64,000 nucleotides of DNA from Periplaneta americana (taxonomy: Eukaryota; Arthropoda; Insecta; Blattodea; Blattidae), in the NCBI RefSeq assembly GCF_040183065.1, contig NC_091124.1, positions 64,548,001 through 64,612,000 of the forward strand, written 5' to 3'. A program made the position numbers and the translations under genes. Positions 43,930-57,300 of this stretch are shown here, piece by piece. The stretch's first letter is position 1; every line of letters begins with the position of its first letter. The notes beneath the pieces were generated by a model. The model did no database searches and was not told the origin of the DNA. It saw only the letters and a list, made by a program, of their open reading frames with translations.

Positions 43930-45119
43930 ATATGAACTAAGTTGCAAATGTACTTTCTTGCCACAAACGATTTAAAAGTCATCAAGGGTATTTTAACAGG
44001 ACTATTGGAAACAGTTATAAAGATGCGGTTTTTTTTGGGTAAACATTCATAATACAATATTTTTTGAAAAGGAGGGAAAACAGAGAAAGGAATTTGCTTT
44101 GACAATAGGCCTACTCTTGAGTAATTATCAATTAGGCAATGTTACAATTACATAAATTACTGGTACTGATATCTTCTATTATTTCTTTCAGTTTTAAATT
44201 CTGTGTTTTATAAACAGCAAATTAAATTAAAGATAGTTGTGATTTAGAAATATAAACTACATCTGTGTAAAACATGCAGTTCCTAACTGAACTGAACAAA
44301 ATGGCTCATTGGTAAAATGATAAAGAGTCGCATACAGGAGATCCCGAGTTACAGTGCTGGGGTTGATGGATTTGATCAGAATTTTCTATGGTTTCTTCGA
44401 TCATAAATAATTATGGATCTAATTATTTCAGAAGGAAGATGCTGGATTGATTCACACTTCCACTACAAAGATCAAATACTAATTTGCAAGACCTGAATCC
44501 ATAGTGTTGAACACAGTGACTGGTTTGGCAGTAAAATGAAAATCCAAATGTACCATACTCAATAGAGAGTAGCAATATATCCTCACAATTGAAGTGCCTA
44601 TAAATAAAATCTAAATGAAAAAAAATCAAATAATGTCAGATATCTTAACACTTGGGATTTTACAAAATTCATGTTGTCTAGAATGTGGAAAACGAAAGTG
44701 TATCTTTTTATGTGGGTGTACAATAAATAATTTCATTTAGGCCTATTATGTCTTTTGAATTATAGCATTTTATAAGATGATGAACTGAATAATATGAGAT
44801 GCGTGAATTGTGTAACGAAAGTTATGTATTGTGACTTTTATCTCACACAACAATGTTACTTTTATTTACAACAGTAATGGCTTTCTGTAATTCTGAATTT
44901 AAACACTCCCGTCAACAATGGTATTTCACTCCACACATCAACACAGTATTCGTTATTGCACTCCACAGACGACAGTGACAATTCACTTGGATTATTGAGA
45001 ACAACAATGTACTCCTAATCTCAACTAATGTTCACAAAGCACTATTTACAAAACAAAACTGTCAGTTCTCAGTTCACATTTCGTTTGCCTTGGCTAGTTC
45101 TTCTAGCTCATTCACTCGA

Positions 45120-45225
45120 GTTCACAGTATATCGAATCCAAGACTTTCAGAGACAGTCCACTGAACTTCGAACTCAAGACTTTCAGATAAAGTTCACTGC
45201 ACACCGAATCAAAGACTTCTGGTCG
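45120..45225. repeat. Short tandem repeat, ~38-bp unit
   Basis: Three units share CGAAT/CGAACTC...AAGACTTTCAG...AGTCCACTG or AGTTCACTGC (start about 45133, 45168 and 45201), the last incomplete. Confidence 0.6.
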
Positions 45226-45660
45226 CGTTGCTTCCGCCTGGACGCTCACTGCTGCTTCACAAACTCACTGGCTTGCTGTCCAAACTAAAACTGGCTGTCC
45301 GGCTCACTCGCGTCTTCTATTTATTACTAAACCATAGTTTCCAGAAAGTACTGTTTCGAGTGTCTTCCACCTGTTACTCGCGGCTTCTGTTTCTGGACGA
45401 TTCTGTTCGGGAGGTTTCGTTCCCCCCTTCACCTCGCCAGCGCAGCACCTGCAGCTTTGTGTCCCCTTTGCTTCGCGCCACAGTCGGCCTCTTTCCCCTC
45501 TCGGAATGCAGTCGTTCCCCTTACGTCCGACCCCTCCAGTCCACGTGGCTGCAGTCTCCTTACCCTTCACCACACTGCCTGTCTTCTCGTGCGCCCTGCC
45601 TTCTGTAGGATGCATGATCGACTCCCGAGGCAGCGAGCACTTTCCATCATGGTTGCCACA
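45226..45660. promoter_or_regulatory. GC- and CpG-rich block upstream of hyccin: candidate promoter or unclassified repeat
   Basis: This is the most GC-rich segment of the window, with many CpGs (TCGCGTTGC, ACTCGCGTC, CTTCGCGCC, TTACGTCCG). It lies 2.8 kb upstream of the first coding exon of hyccin, which has a splice acceptor before its ATG and so needs an upstream non-coding exon. A CpG-island-like promoter fits. The tandem units just before it and the isolation in repeats make a transposon fragment equally possible. Open frames on both strands here are compositional. Confidence 0.3.
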
Positions 45661-46574
45661 GTATAATCTTCTTAATTTTCATTAGAACTCTTTATACCCT
45701 TCTTTCCTCCTTTTTGTAAGGATTTTGAGTCACCTGTCTTAAATTACGGCTACACTCATCATCATTAACAACATTGGTAACGAGTTTATTTGAAAATCCT
45801 CCAGCTGTTCTGAAAACCCCACAAAAATAATTGCCACCATGCATAAAAGTCTTTCTCCCTGCAGCATGTATTGGTTTCACGGACATGTGACAAAAATTTG
45901 CGTAATACCAGTCATTTCAGAATTGCTTATAGTTTTACACACCTCAGAGTTTGGATTTTTTCTGTCATAATAAAATAAATTATTATTATGTACATGTATG
46001 TAAATTCCCGTAATGTATGTGGCTAGTCTGTCTTCACGTGCTAATATGAAAAGTTCGTTAATTCCCTATCTTTATCCTCCTGTCTCACATACATACTTGG
46101 GTGCATGATTTGACGTCTTGCTGTATGGGGGATAAAACATAGCATAGATATAATTTTTCCTTCCTTTTCGTTTTTTTTTTCTTTTATTGTATGTGGAAAT
46201 CATTTAAAACTGTAAGAATTTGACTTAAGGCTTCTGGAACTATATACTGACATGCTTTTGTTTACATGGAGAGTTGAGTTATTTTAGATAGACAGTAGTC
46301 ATTTAACACACAGGAGGACTTCCGATTATATGGTCAACATAGCACAAGGTTGAAAAAATGGCTCAGGACAAGCATAAAACAAATGACACATGTCTAGTCT
46401 GTAGGAAGTAAGTTACATTTTCACCTTTTTGCGAATCGAACCTGAGTCTGTTGCAGTTGTAGATGGTAATGGTATTCCTTTAATTACAGTGATTACCAAT
46501 AATGCATTAACAAAGTGAACATATAAGACGAGAGGTAATACATAAGTTGCTACCACTCACTAGTCAGGCGGAAA

Positions 46575-46870
46575 AACTTCGAAAACCAAAGAACTTCGAA
46601 AAGAGGAGAAATCTGGCAAGACTTCTGTGGATTGGATGCAATGATAGGTAGAGAATGGACAAAAGAAAACCAAGATCTCTGATACCAGGTTACTAGGCTA
46701 GCTGTCCATGGATTCCACTACAAGATACCTATGCAAGAACACAAAATAAATAAATGTGTTCATTGTGTAATAGATTGTGGTGTAGATATCACATCACCAG
46801 AATCATGTGAGATCATTTGTGGACTGCAGCAAGGATTAGAATACTTCATTCTCTCATTGCACGATTGTGC
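46575..46870 (+). mobile_element. LINE C-terminal scrap, relative of the 33.7-kb copy
   Basis: The frame REWTKENQDL, stop, YQVTRLAVHGFHYKIPM...NKCVHC aligns with NWTKENQTQRHAITCFTIHG of the LINE at 34.4 kb. It is followed by a (TTA)n tail at about 46880-46930 like that family's. The tail was later the insertion point for a Tigger element. Confidence 0.65.
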
Positions 46871-46888
46871 ACAGGTCCATTATTATTG

Positions 46889-46931
<43 letters not shown>

Positions 46932-46933
46932 TA

Positions 46934-47814
46934 CAGTAAAACTTCCCAATAGCGGACACCACCGGGGAAAAATTAAATGTCCGTTATTGAGAAGTGTCCG
47001 CTATTTAGAAAATCGTGTATATACTGTATACAGTATATTAAAATTTCTCATATATATTCAACACTATATTTTACAGTACAGTACAGCACAGTAGACAGTG
47101 AGATTTTTTACAGTATTCATCCAGAGAGAAATCCCAGATAAAGGCATCTTATTTGCTCTAGCACGGCAGAACCATTCATATGTTAAATTGTCAATGGCAA
47201 GCCCCTCAGTTTTAGGAAAATATCTTTTTGTGTTCTCATTTGCATTCTCAGTGTATGATTTTAAAATAACTTCCTTGTTTTTTTTTTTTTTCAAAATTTC
47301 ACTAACGTGAGTTTTTCCCACATTAAACTTTGTGGCCAGCCACTTAATATCTTCTTCTCACTATGCTTTACAATATCCACTTTCTCTTTTAGTGATAAAC
47401 GTTTACGTTTTTGTGACATTTTTAATGTGAGTGTACTTCTGAACACTCAACTTGACACACTAAGAAAGTAATTTGCGGACTGCCCACGTACAGTATCGCA
47501 ACTAACAACTGTGCTGCTTACCTTCAATAAAGTACAAGAACGTTCAAATGCACGATAATGATTGTTGCAAAGAATTCCGTTTAATTTACAACCGGCTTTT
47601 TTTTTTTTTTTTTTTTTTACACACTGTCCGCTATTTGGAAGTTTTAATTGCTGTTACGAGGTACATTTCAGTGTCCGCGTCTGTTATTGAGAATATTCAC
47701 TTTTTGGAAGAATTTTATCATAAGGGCCAATGTTATTTTGCAGGGGAATTTTAAAATGTCCGCTGTTGAGAGGAGTCCGCTATTGGGAAGTGTCCGTTAA
47801 GGGAAGTTTCACTG
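46934..47814 (-). mobile_element. pogo/Tigger DNA transposon, internally deleted, TA TSD
   Basis: TIRs CAGTAAAACTTCCC and complement of CAGTGAAACTTCCC, flanked by TA (46932-46933 and 47815-47816). Both ends carry repeated TCCGCTAT(T)GGGAA-type motifs. The - strand holds the N-terminal CENP-B-type helix-turn-helix of a Tigger transposase (next entry). 881 bp; the DDE catalytic domain is missing. Confidence 0.92.
47064..47423 (-). pseudogene. Tigger transposase N-terminus (CENP-B HTH), truncated
   Basis: The - strand from about 47421 reads MSQKRKRLSLKEKVDIVKHS, then after a frameshift FNVGKTHVSEILKKKKNKE and TEGLAIDNLTYEWFCRARAN with KMPLSGISL. This is the paired HTH order of pogo/Tigger/CENP-B proteins (first HTH, second HTH with YEWFCRAR). 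It runs into the deleted interior. A poly-A slippage site (K run) lies at 47278-47291. Confidence 0.8.
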
Positions 47815-48500
47815 TATTATTTATTTATTTATTTCGTTCAATTACCTGAAATTTCACCATTCTGCTTTGTATACTTCTGTCGGCCAAGCCATCTCTGTCA
47901 ACTTCACACATCTCAATAAAGGACTTCACAAAGGTTCGTTTTCTGACAGATATGTGACTTGAGGAGAACAATGGCTATGAAGCTGTTTTCTATTGTCACT
48001 CTGTTTTCTTTGTCACTATTATTCTATTATTTCTCAGTTATTGTCTTATTATTTGCTTACTCTGATCACTGTAGTAATAATTATTAAAGGATTGACTTTT
48101 TCATCGTCATCATCGTCATCGTTTAATTATTCTTGTGGCCTGTTTCTCCAATTTAATTTTTATCATGAAGGATCCCGCTTTCCTTCCAATATTTAGGGCT
48201 CTTTATCTGCAGGACGATATTTCTTCATAATTTTCCCTGACCTTTTGTTCAGGACTCTTTTTTATATCTGCATTGGTTCTACTCATTTTTCATTAATTTG
48301 AATGTTGTGTTTTGTTTGAAATTCTGCCACATAAGAATCTTTCTGGGAATCTTTTATTTTTAATTTCATCCTAGGTGTTCGGAGAAGAAGTTACTTGGGA
48401 TAGACTACAGACAATTACTGTATTACTGCTTATAGATTCTTTCTAAGTATATCTTGAATGGTTAATTGATTTTGCACATATTCCGGCAGCATGTGACGTG

Positions 48501-51315
48501 ATGACAGAGAACGTGGTGCATGAGTGGCTGGCTGATTACAGTGCACTTAGCCCTGTTGAGGTGCACAGCTTCGCCAGCAGTTTGGAGCACAACCAGGAGG
48601 TGGTGGCAGCTCTGTACACTGTCCTTGAGGAGCGAAACAAATACCAAGAGGTACGTAATTGTAATTGTGTGTGATGAATCGAGTATTATGAGTGTAATTA
48701 TCTTCAGAAGTACGAAATGTAATGTAACTTAATGTAGTTCATCAGTATGTTTTGCTTGGAGATTTAAGTTTAAAAACGTCATTCAGTGCTGCAAGGCACA
48801 CAATTAGTAAAATGACTAGAGTATTGGTTTTTCATGTTTAAGACCCAAATTCAGATCCATGTGAGTCCAAATAATATTTGTGAAAATGGTATTGTAGCAG
48901 GTTTTCTTGCATTACTCCAATTTTCACACCAATTTTTCTCCTATTTTTATTTTCCCCCTATTTCTGTTTTTCTTCTTCTTCTTCTTCTTCTCATCCTCCA
49001 CCATGCCTCTTTCTACTCCTCCGTTTTTCTCCTCCTTCTGCTCGCTTTTTCTTGCTCATACTTCGCCATTGTCATCATCTTTCATTCAGAGATTCCATAT
49101 ACTGTTGGAAAATGTTCAAAATCTGAAACAGAAATTTCATCATTCAAGTTTAATTTGTGTAAGCCAAGTATTCGAGAATGTGTAGGAAGTGTCCATAGTT
49201 TTCCTAATTTTTGCTCTCATCACTTCATGACTTCAAAAATGGGGAACATGTATGGATTTTATTTTCCATCAAAAATAGGTTCTTTTAGTGGGAAACATAA
49301 ATACTGGGAGGCTCACTCCAATAGTTCCAGCTCGAGAAGCTATCCTTGAATAAGTACTTAAATTTTGGGAGACTGGACGTATTACAGTTAAGAAAATAAA
49401 AAAAAAAGTTGTGATGGAAGAAAAGTTGGATGACATTGGCTGTTGCTTGAAAAATTCTCCTAAAAATATATTAGGTGACCTGTCCAACAAGCAGGAATTT
49501 CTCGTTCTCCCACACATAGAGCTACAAAGTTGTTGAAAATCAAATTATACAAATTATGTGTTATGATATACAACTAGATGATCCTAGAAAAGGCATACAT
49601 TTTGAGAATGGGTTGTTGTGAATAATGTACATGATGGAGAAATAGACCCATATTTCATTTTCTCTCCGCCTTCCAGGCGCCCCAACCTCAGAAGTGGGTT
49701 ACAATTAAGCCACAGCCAGGAGAGAAGACCAGAAATGTCGAAAAGACAACCTGGTGGCATTGGATAAAAAAAAAAATTATTTTCTTCCCTGACAGGGTTT
49801 GGTTCCATCTCCACAGCTGCTGTCGACTTACAACCTGACATTAATCATGAGGTTTTTCTACATCAGGAGAAAGTTGGTTTATGGTGAGCCATGAGTGGGG
49901 AAAGAATTTTTAGGTCCTTTTTTTTTTTTCTTCCTCCTCCACAAAAAACAAAACAAAAAAATTAATGCTTATAGATGTGTGAATGTGATTTTACAGCCAT
50001 TTTTTCAAGGTTGACTGAGATTGAGCCGAATTAGGCATTCTTTCAATAGGATTCCACCAACATTCATACAGCAAGCATTTACAGACAAGAAATTGGTCAA
50101 GTATTCCAGGACAGAGTTATTAGTGTCAATCTGTGGCTCCCTTAAGCGCACGACCTTAGACCCCTGTAGGTTATATCTTTGGTGTTCATTGAAAGATAGA
50201 GTACTTTAGTACGATTCTTGGCATCTCTCAGTGCAGTCCCTACCCGGAGATCCGATTGGGAGACTATTTTACCTCTTGCCCAGACATGTTCAAACATTTT
50301 TAACAAGAGCCAGAACAGGTCACATTGTCACTCAGTTGTACCTACACCGATTTCACATTTCTGATAATCCTACTTGTCTGTGGTGTAATAATCATGATGA
50401 AGATCTGGAGCACATTCTTCTATACTGTCCACCCATAAACCACAAAAGAAGTAAATTAAAATCATCAGTACCAGTTGCAGAAGGCACAGCCCTGCAGTAT
50501 ATATTGACTACACCCCACCTCTGGCTACTAGCAACAGGCATCTATAATGAACACCGATCAAAATACCCCTCATTTCTCGTGAAAAACAACAACTGAATAG
50601 ACTACAGTGGACTATAGTGGACTTTATGTTGTCAGCAAACAGCTGGATACATCAAGAAGATTGATAGAGTGAACAGGTTAAACTCATGCTTCTTACAAGA
50701 TCTTGGCATCTTAATGTATTTAATGTATGGGTAGGCAGGCATAATATTGGTCAGAAGATTGCCTCTATTTCTCAATGAGAATTTGAGTGAGTGATAGTGA
50801 ACATGTTAAGGTGATGCCAAAAATGCATTGGAAAGAATGGCGGATAGTTTAAGCATGTTCTTAATTGGATGCATACATAACTTATTTCCAGCTTCAACTC
50901 AATGCACTGCATGGTTGATACGTGTAGTGTTGCTATGCATACAAAAACTGCCATGCAGGTGGACCACATTAAACTGAGACTGTCTGTATAATCTGATATG
51001 CATTCGAAAACTTAAAATTTCATTGTGCTTAATTAAAAATTGAAATGTAATTCTGTTATAAATTTTAAAACATCATGCAACTCGAAATGCATTTTTATTT
51101 CTGTGACATCATAACACATGACTTTACAACAGCTGTGTTCGATGCAAATGTGTTTAATCATTTCTGTGTATCATCTTTTTCATTCCTGAAAGTTGCTTGT
51201 TTGTGCTCGATTATAGAAAAGTATTAATTTTCTTGATCACACACTTGTAACACTTGCATATCATTAATGATGTGTATATTTGTTAAATAAACAGCTTTTT
51301 AGCTTCACTGTGTTG

Positions 51316-51376
<61 letters not shown>

Positions 51377-54300
51377 ATAGTATTCAACAGTATTCAACAA
51401 TAACACAAATATATGCATCAATAAATAATTTATTATGGTGTGTTTTCTTTCTGAAAGATTGCACATGAACAAATGTCATGTATGGTGCATTTTACTAGTC
51501 TACATCGCTTCCATTACCTGTGCTCTGGATACATTTTGCTTTTCACAGTGCATTTATCACTTTCACAATCGATTTGGATGTATCAACAATATCATTCTTC
51601 CCATAATTCTCTCTACCAACACTATTTACTATTAGAGCAATATAAATATTTAAGGTTAGTTTCTTATCCCTGTGATTATCATGTCATTGTGGAAGACATA
51701 AGAAAAGATTGGTGAGAATTGTGATAGTGATGGTGCTTATTTTAAGTTTAGGTTTCATATATTTTCGTGCCTTGGTTTCAATACAGATGAATTTTCTTGA
51801 AAATACGGGAACTATAACTAAGTGATGACTTACAATTTTTCATAATTAGGGAGTTTCTTTCTGAATCTAATTGTTTGGTGTGTTTGTTATGATGTGCATG
51901 TAGAAGTTTCCATTCAGGTGGTGTACGTAATGCAGATTTATAGCAATATAAATTAACTTCAGCTAAAACTGTCCTCCTACATATTTTGTAAATGGTCTTA
52001 CTTTATTTTCTTTATAACTGATATCATTTTCTATTTCCTTGCAGTTAATTGATCCTGTGTGCAATCAGTTGTTTGGATTTTACCGTTCTCGTGAAGTAGA
52101 ACTTCAGAGATTCACCCTTCAGTTTCTGCCAACCCTCATTTTTGTGTATCTGAATTCTGTTGCACATGGAGATAAAAAGGTATGAATTTAGCTTCATGTT
52201 TATAATTAACTGTTGAAATAACTAAGTAACAGTAAATTTCCTCTCAGAAGTGAACACACCTTTTCAAGATGCAGTTTAAGAAAATCGTGAATTAAACTTT
52301 TTCCATTATATGTGGTGTTTCAAAAGCGATGGTAAAAATTAGGGATTATAAGTAAAAACGAAGAGAAGCAAAAGAGTTCCAGTAAACATGGATCCGCAAA
52401 TTAACTGTTTACGAGATAATGCCATTTTTTTGCTGGCTGGTGCTCAGTGACCTGAGTGCCTGGATATGGTAAAGTGGCAACATTCACATTTTGTATGTAT
52501 AACACACTCTCCCCATCCCATTTCTTTCTAAGTATGAGATTATATCTAAATACATGATAATATTATGAACGGTGGATAGATAGAGAAGGACCTGTACCTA
52601 GGTCATAGGATTTAAATAATTTGGATTTTTGTGTATAGTGTTATGCAAAATGCCTAGTTTACCCAACAGAAATCACCATACCTGAAGTATTACAGTATCG
52701 GATTGTAGATGCCTTCCAGCAAATGAAGAATGAACCAGGATTCCTCAAGCACATTCTTGCAGCTTTGCTGAGAAGACTAGACATATACATTCAAGAGCAT
52801 GGTCAGCATTTTGAACACCTGCTGTAAAATTGTTCAATTGACGTGTTCATATGGTACTGTACCTTGTTTATCCACAAACTTTACTGTTGTTTTTTGTGTA
52901 TTTTCAATCATATTTCTGTGATGTTGAAGCCAAACTTATATATATTTGTCTCTTATAATTGATAAATTAAATAAAATTGTCACTGCTTTTGTTGGAATTA
53001 ATACTTAGTATTCAGCAGATCCCAAACAGCATAAAATGACATTATCTGTTGTTGTTGTTGTTATCTAATGTCGGGATTTGACAACGAAGCCATTAGCATG
53101 ACATTATCTTGTGAATGGTTATTTTGCAGATCCATGTTTACTGGAACTGTTTTGCTTCTCATCCCTAAATTTTTGACCATCACTTTGAATCCTCACGTGT
53201 GTGTTGTGTGTGTGTGTTTGTTGGTTGTGTTGTGTGTGTTTTTTTTCTTATAACATATTTACTTACAAGAATCATTTCCACAATTAGCGACGTAGGTAAC
53301 AGTCTAACGTTTCTTATTCATAATTATAGAGTTCTTATAGAATTATTTTCAAATGTTGCAGAGTTGTCGCAGTGTCGAAACACTCCTTGTTGGGTTGTAC
53401 AACTTGGAAGTGGTAGATGAAAATGGCCAACCAAAGGTTATGTCATTTCGTCTCCCTTCTCTGGCACAGGCCTCCATATATCACGAGGTATTTGTGTTAC
53501 GATAGTATGTAGTTGTAATATGGTATTTTTTAATCTTATGAAATTTAATCATATTGAGTTTATCACAGTCCTTAATATTATTCTAAGAAATTGTGGTTAA
53601 ATTAGTGGGTTACATTACAAAATTTTAACTGTAAGGAAAAAAAGGAGAAGAATAGGAACTGGGGATTAGATTAATGAGAGTGGATTAAACTAAGTAATTG
53701 AATTCTGCTAGCCTGAGAGTGTAAAGAATTCCATTTTCGAGATGGGAGCACCTGTAAGACATAATTCAGAATTCATTAGGTACCCTGATAATAGGATGAT
53801 AGGCGAGGATGATTACTATTCTCCTGCAGCTCTTAATAAAAAGTAGGAGTAAACAAAAGCATCTTATAGCTAATGTATTCCTCCACAGTGTCATTTTCTA
53901 TTTGTCTGACATGGTTAATTTTTCTATGTCTTGGAACTTTTTTCGATCCTTAAAAATTGCTGAAATGGAAACACTAGTAAATTCACTGACTTGTAATTTT
54001 TGTCATATCATTTGTGACTTCAGGTTATTTTTTCAGTGAATTGAATAAAGCATGTTTAGTATAATTCTCTTCTCATCACATGTTAAATGTTTGTCATAGA
54101 AAGCCATAATTTGCAACACACCCACCTACTTGATTCTATTTTTATATGAAACTGAAGTTTTAGGTAAAATGTGGATGTTTACACATTGTGAGATGATGAT
54201 GGCGAGTTCAGATAACATTTTTAATATTAAATTGTTCACTAATCATGTATGTTTTCCGTAAAATATTCAGTATTTGGCTATTAAAATTCGTGTAATAAAT

Positions 54301-57300
54301 TTTAAAATATCGTAGAAACTTCAAACAACTAATCTGTTTTTTCCTGGCATCTGAAAACAAATAATAAGCTATATACACAATATTAACTAGAGGGCATTCA
54401 TTGTTTGAAAATATTAAAATTCAATTTCAACCATGAGTCATTTAGCAGCATTCAGTTACAGAAACAAACCAAATGATTATGGAAACTACATTATTACACT
54501 TCTGCTAGTCATATTACTTCTGTGATTGCCTTGGGGAGTTTTGTACGTGTTACTTTTGTTTATCTCCACTTTTTAGTAAGAACAGGGTGAGATTAGTGAA
54601 ATTGAATTTTGTTATGGATGAGAAGTGATCAGTGGCAGATTAATCACTAGGCCGATATAGACCATGGCAGACTCTGGGGAAGAGAGGGGGAGTCACGCAA
54701 GGTGGTTAATTGTAAGGTGAATTATCAAATTGCCGTAGTTTTTTCTAGATACTGTTGTCAACATTCTAATGGAAACCTGGAAACCAGCCTCTTGCTTGGT
54801 TTATCTCTTTATTTCCCACAACATGAACATTACATTACAAGTTATAAGCTCGGCTACTTACTGCTGATCTCTGAAGGAGAATCGAGTTGTGGACAACATG
54901 AATTAAAATATGACTTAAACATGTCATTGTTTTAAAGCCTCTCTCATCCATAATTACCGTTTGAATAGATTTTATTTCAAGTATTAAGCAATGAAACAAG
55001 ATAGTAAACTAAATAATATGATACCAGAAGCTTAACCCAGCTTAACCTAATCGCCTCATTTGACTAGCTTTCATTGCACGAGATTTACAATACCAAAACA
55101 TCTTACAAAGACATCTTAATTAGTATGTACATACTTTCGGCATAAGCTCTGATAAATTCTGCATTAAAATCTTGTGTACTGTAATTATCCTTTATCAATT
55201 TTTTGTACAGCACATTCATCCCCAAAGTGAACATTTAAATCCAGTCTCAGGGAATTTAAATACGAGGCCATTGGGTTAATTTACTTTAGCTTTTCTTTTT
55301 GACATTTCTAATAAACTATTGTTGCTGATTCATTATCAATTTACTTTTTGAAAGTAGGTATATTATTTGAGAGTAAATAACACATTCCTTTTTCAAAAGG
55401 TATTTTTTAAGTAATTATAAAGCATATTCATAATAATTTTAATGAAACATATATAAAATCTAATAAATAGTTGATAAATTTTGCTTGGTATCCTTTCATT
55501 CAAAAATAGTTTGTGTGTCATAAATCTACGACAGACTCCTGGCATTGTTGTTTAAGGAAGGATGCTATGTTAGGAATTTTGATTGGACTTGACTAGTTTG
55601 AACCTCCAAGCTTTGAATTTCATGACAAGTGCAGTAACCACTTGACCACTGAGGATGATTTTGGAAGTAGATCTTGTAAATAATGTACCGATAATAACAT
55701 TACAACAAATGGCTTGCATTTTCGGAATGTGAGACATACCCTTAACAAAAAGTTTTAGGATATATTTTTGTATCCCAGAGCCTAAAGTAACTTTGTAATA
55801 ATATTTGAATTGATGTTGCTGTTACAGCCAATGAGTCTAGCACCGTGTTCTTTAACAGAAAGTGCTCTGCGGAGATTAGAAGAATGTAACACGAAACTGG
55901 TGAGCTGGGGGCCACTTCCTCAGGTAGAGGCACTTAATGCTCAGAATAGGCTCAAAGTAATGACAGCTCTTCTGTTCGTATACAACCGTCAGCTTAGTCT
56001 TCTACACAAATCAGCTCTGGAGCACGTCTGTAAAGTCTCTTCCAAGTAAGTGTGTTTGGAGCATTCATATTAATTATACAAACTAATTTTTACATACACA
56101 GTATAGAAGCATTTTGGTGCTGTAGAAGATAGATTTTGAGAGTTTGATGGAAGTACAGGTTTTCAGTAATCTTTATATATGAAATATGAACTGTTGCTAT
56201 AGTCTGGATCATCTTACTTTATACCCTGAGGGTGAAACCTAACCATTTCCCACCTATTACTAGATATGCTAGTGGATTATAGTGATTTTCTAGTTGTTAA
56301 GTTTAATTGTCTTTTGCTAACTTTATTTCGAATTTCATCCTTGACAAAATAACACTAACTGGTAGTTACTTTCTATTGACAGCATTGTTTGTCTTTGAAA
56401 ATGCTGCCAATGTTATGCAACGAAAGTTACTAGCAAGTGTTATCTGAAATTTGAATGTAATTAATAATTAATAATATCATTATTAATAAATAATACAGTA
56501 ACAATTTTATTAATAAATAAACAATATATATTGTAAAGTCTTATTAGGTTTTCGGAATTTGTACTAATCATTTCATGTGTCAAAGAAAATAAATTTTTAG
56601 GTTAGGTCTGATGAATCATAAACTGTTTAGTCAAACCAGTAAATTCCATATTATCACATAAAATACATTTTAATATTAGGTCAATCATACAATATGACAT
56701 AGGTCAGTATATTATTATTATCGTCGTCATTATTATTTTTTCAGTACATAGCATAATTTGACCTGCTTTGGTGATATCTGGTAACAGTTGGCACATTGAA
56801 AAGACAGCTATATTAGCTTTTTAAGAACTAATCTTACATGAACCCCACTATAGTTGAACGTGCAATAGGGGAAACTAATTTTTGTCATTGCCACATAGGT
56901 ACATTTGGTTTAATCACTAAGAGAGTGGGTATGTATGTTGTTTTTAATAAACGTTTTAGATTCATTTCAAGAACTCTTCTATATTAATATAGTTCCTACA
57001 GTTTCATTTCTAAGTGTATATACTGTACTATATTTCTTAATTGATAACATTTCTTTCTCCTATTATTTGGAAATTGTAAAATTGGGATTCGATTGTGTAC
57101 CTGTATAATAAACTTTAGTTCTATTACAATCGTCCAAGATTGAATCTCCAAACTCCCTTTTGAAAAAAATACCCCTTAATAGGCAAAGGAAGACATCAGA
57201 AAACTACTCTTAATCAGAATTATAAAACATAAACAACAGAGACTAAATTCAGTGAACTGAAAGTCATTTCTCTGGCAGGCTCAAAGGACAACCAGTAGTA

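Larger units (their letters stand above)
48651..52044 (+). other. Hyccin intron 1
   Basis: Donor GTACGT, acceptor CCTTGCAG. Contains CTT-rich runs near 48970-49000, a LINE fragment (next entry) and a TTA microsatellite. Frames at 48834-49349 are pyrimidine-repeat artefacts. Confidence 0.8.

Noticed and set aside
44290-44370. tRNA-like sequence (TGGCTCATTGGTAAAATG ... CCCGAGTT)
   Set aside because: A-box-like match only; no proper B box, stems or second copy in the window.
45228-45615. Open frames of 126 aa (+) and 103 aa (-) in the GC-rich block
   Set aside because: High GC removes stops in all frames; there is no family resemblance and no good start context or splice context.
48834-49349. 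171-aa + strand frame in hyccin intron 1
   Set aside because: Low-complexity Phe/Leu/Ser from CTT/TTC runs; it lies inside a clear intron and resembles nothing known to me.
49584-49841. 85-aa - strand frame with Pro/Leu-rich sequence
   Set aside because: No recognisable domain; it probably lies in an unclassified repeat within a hyccin intron.
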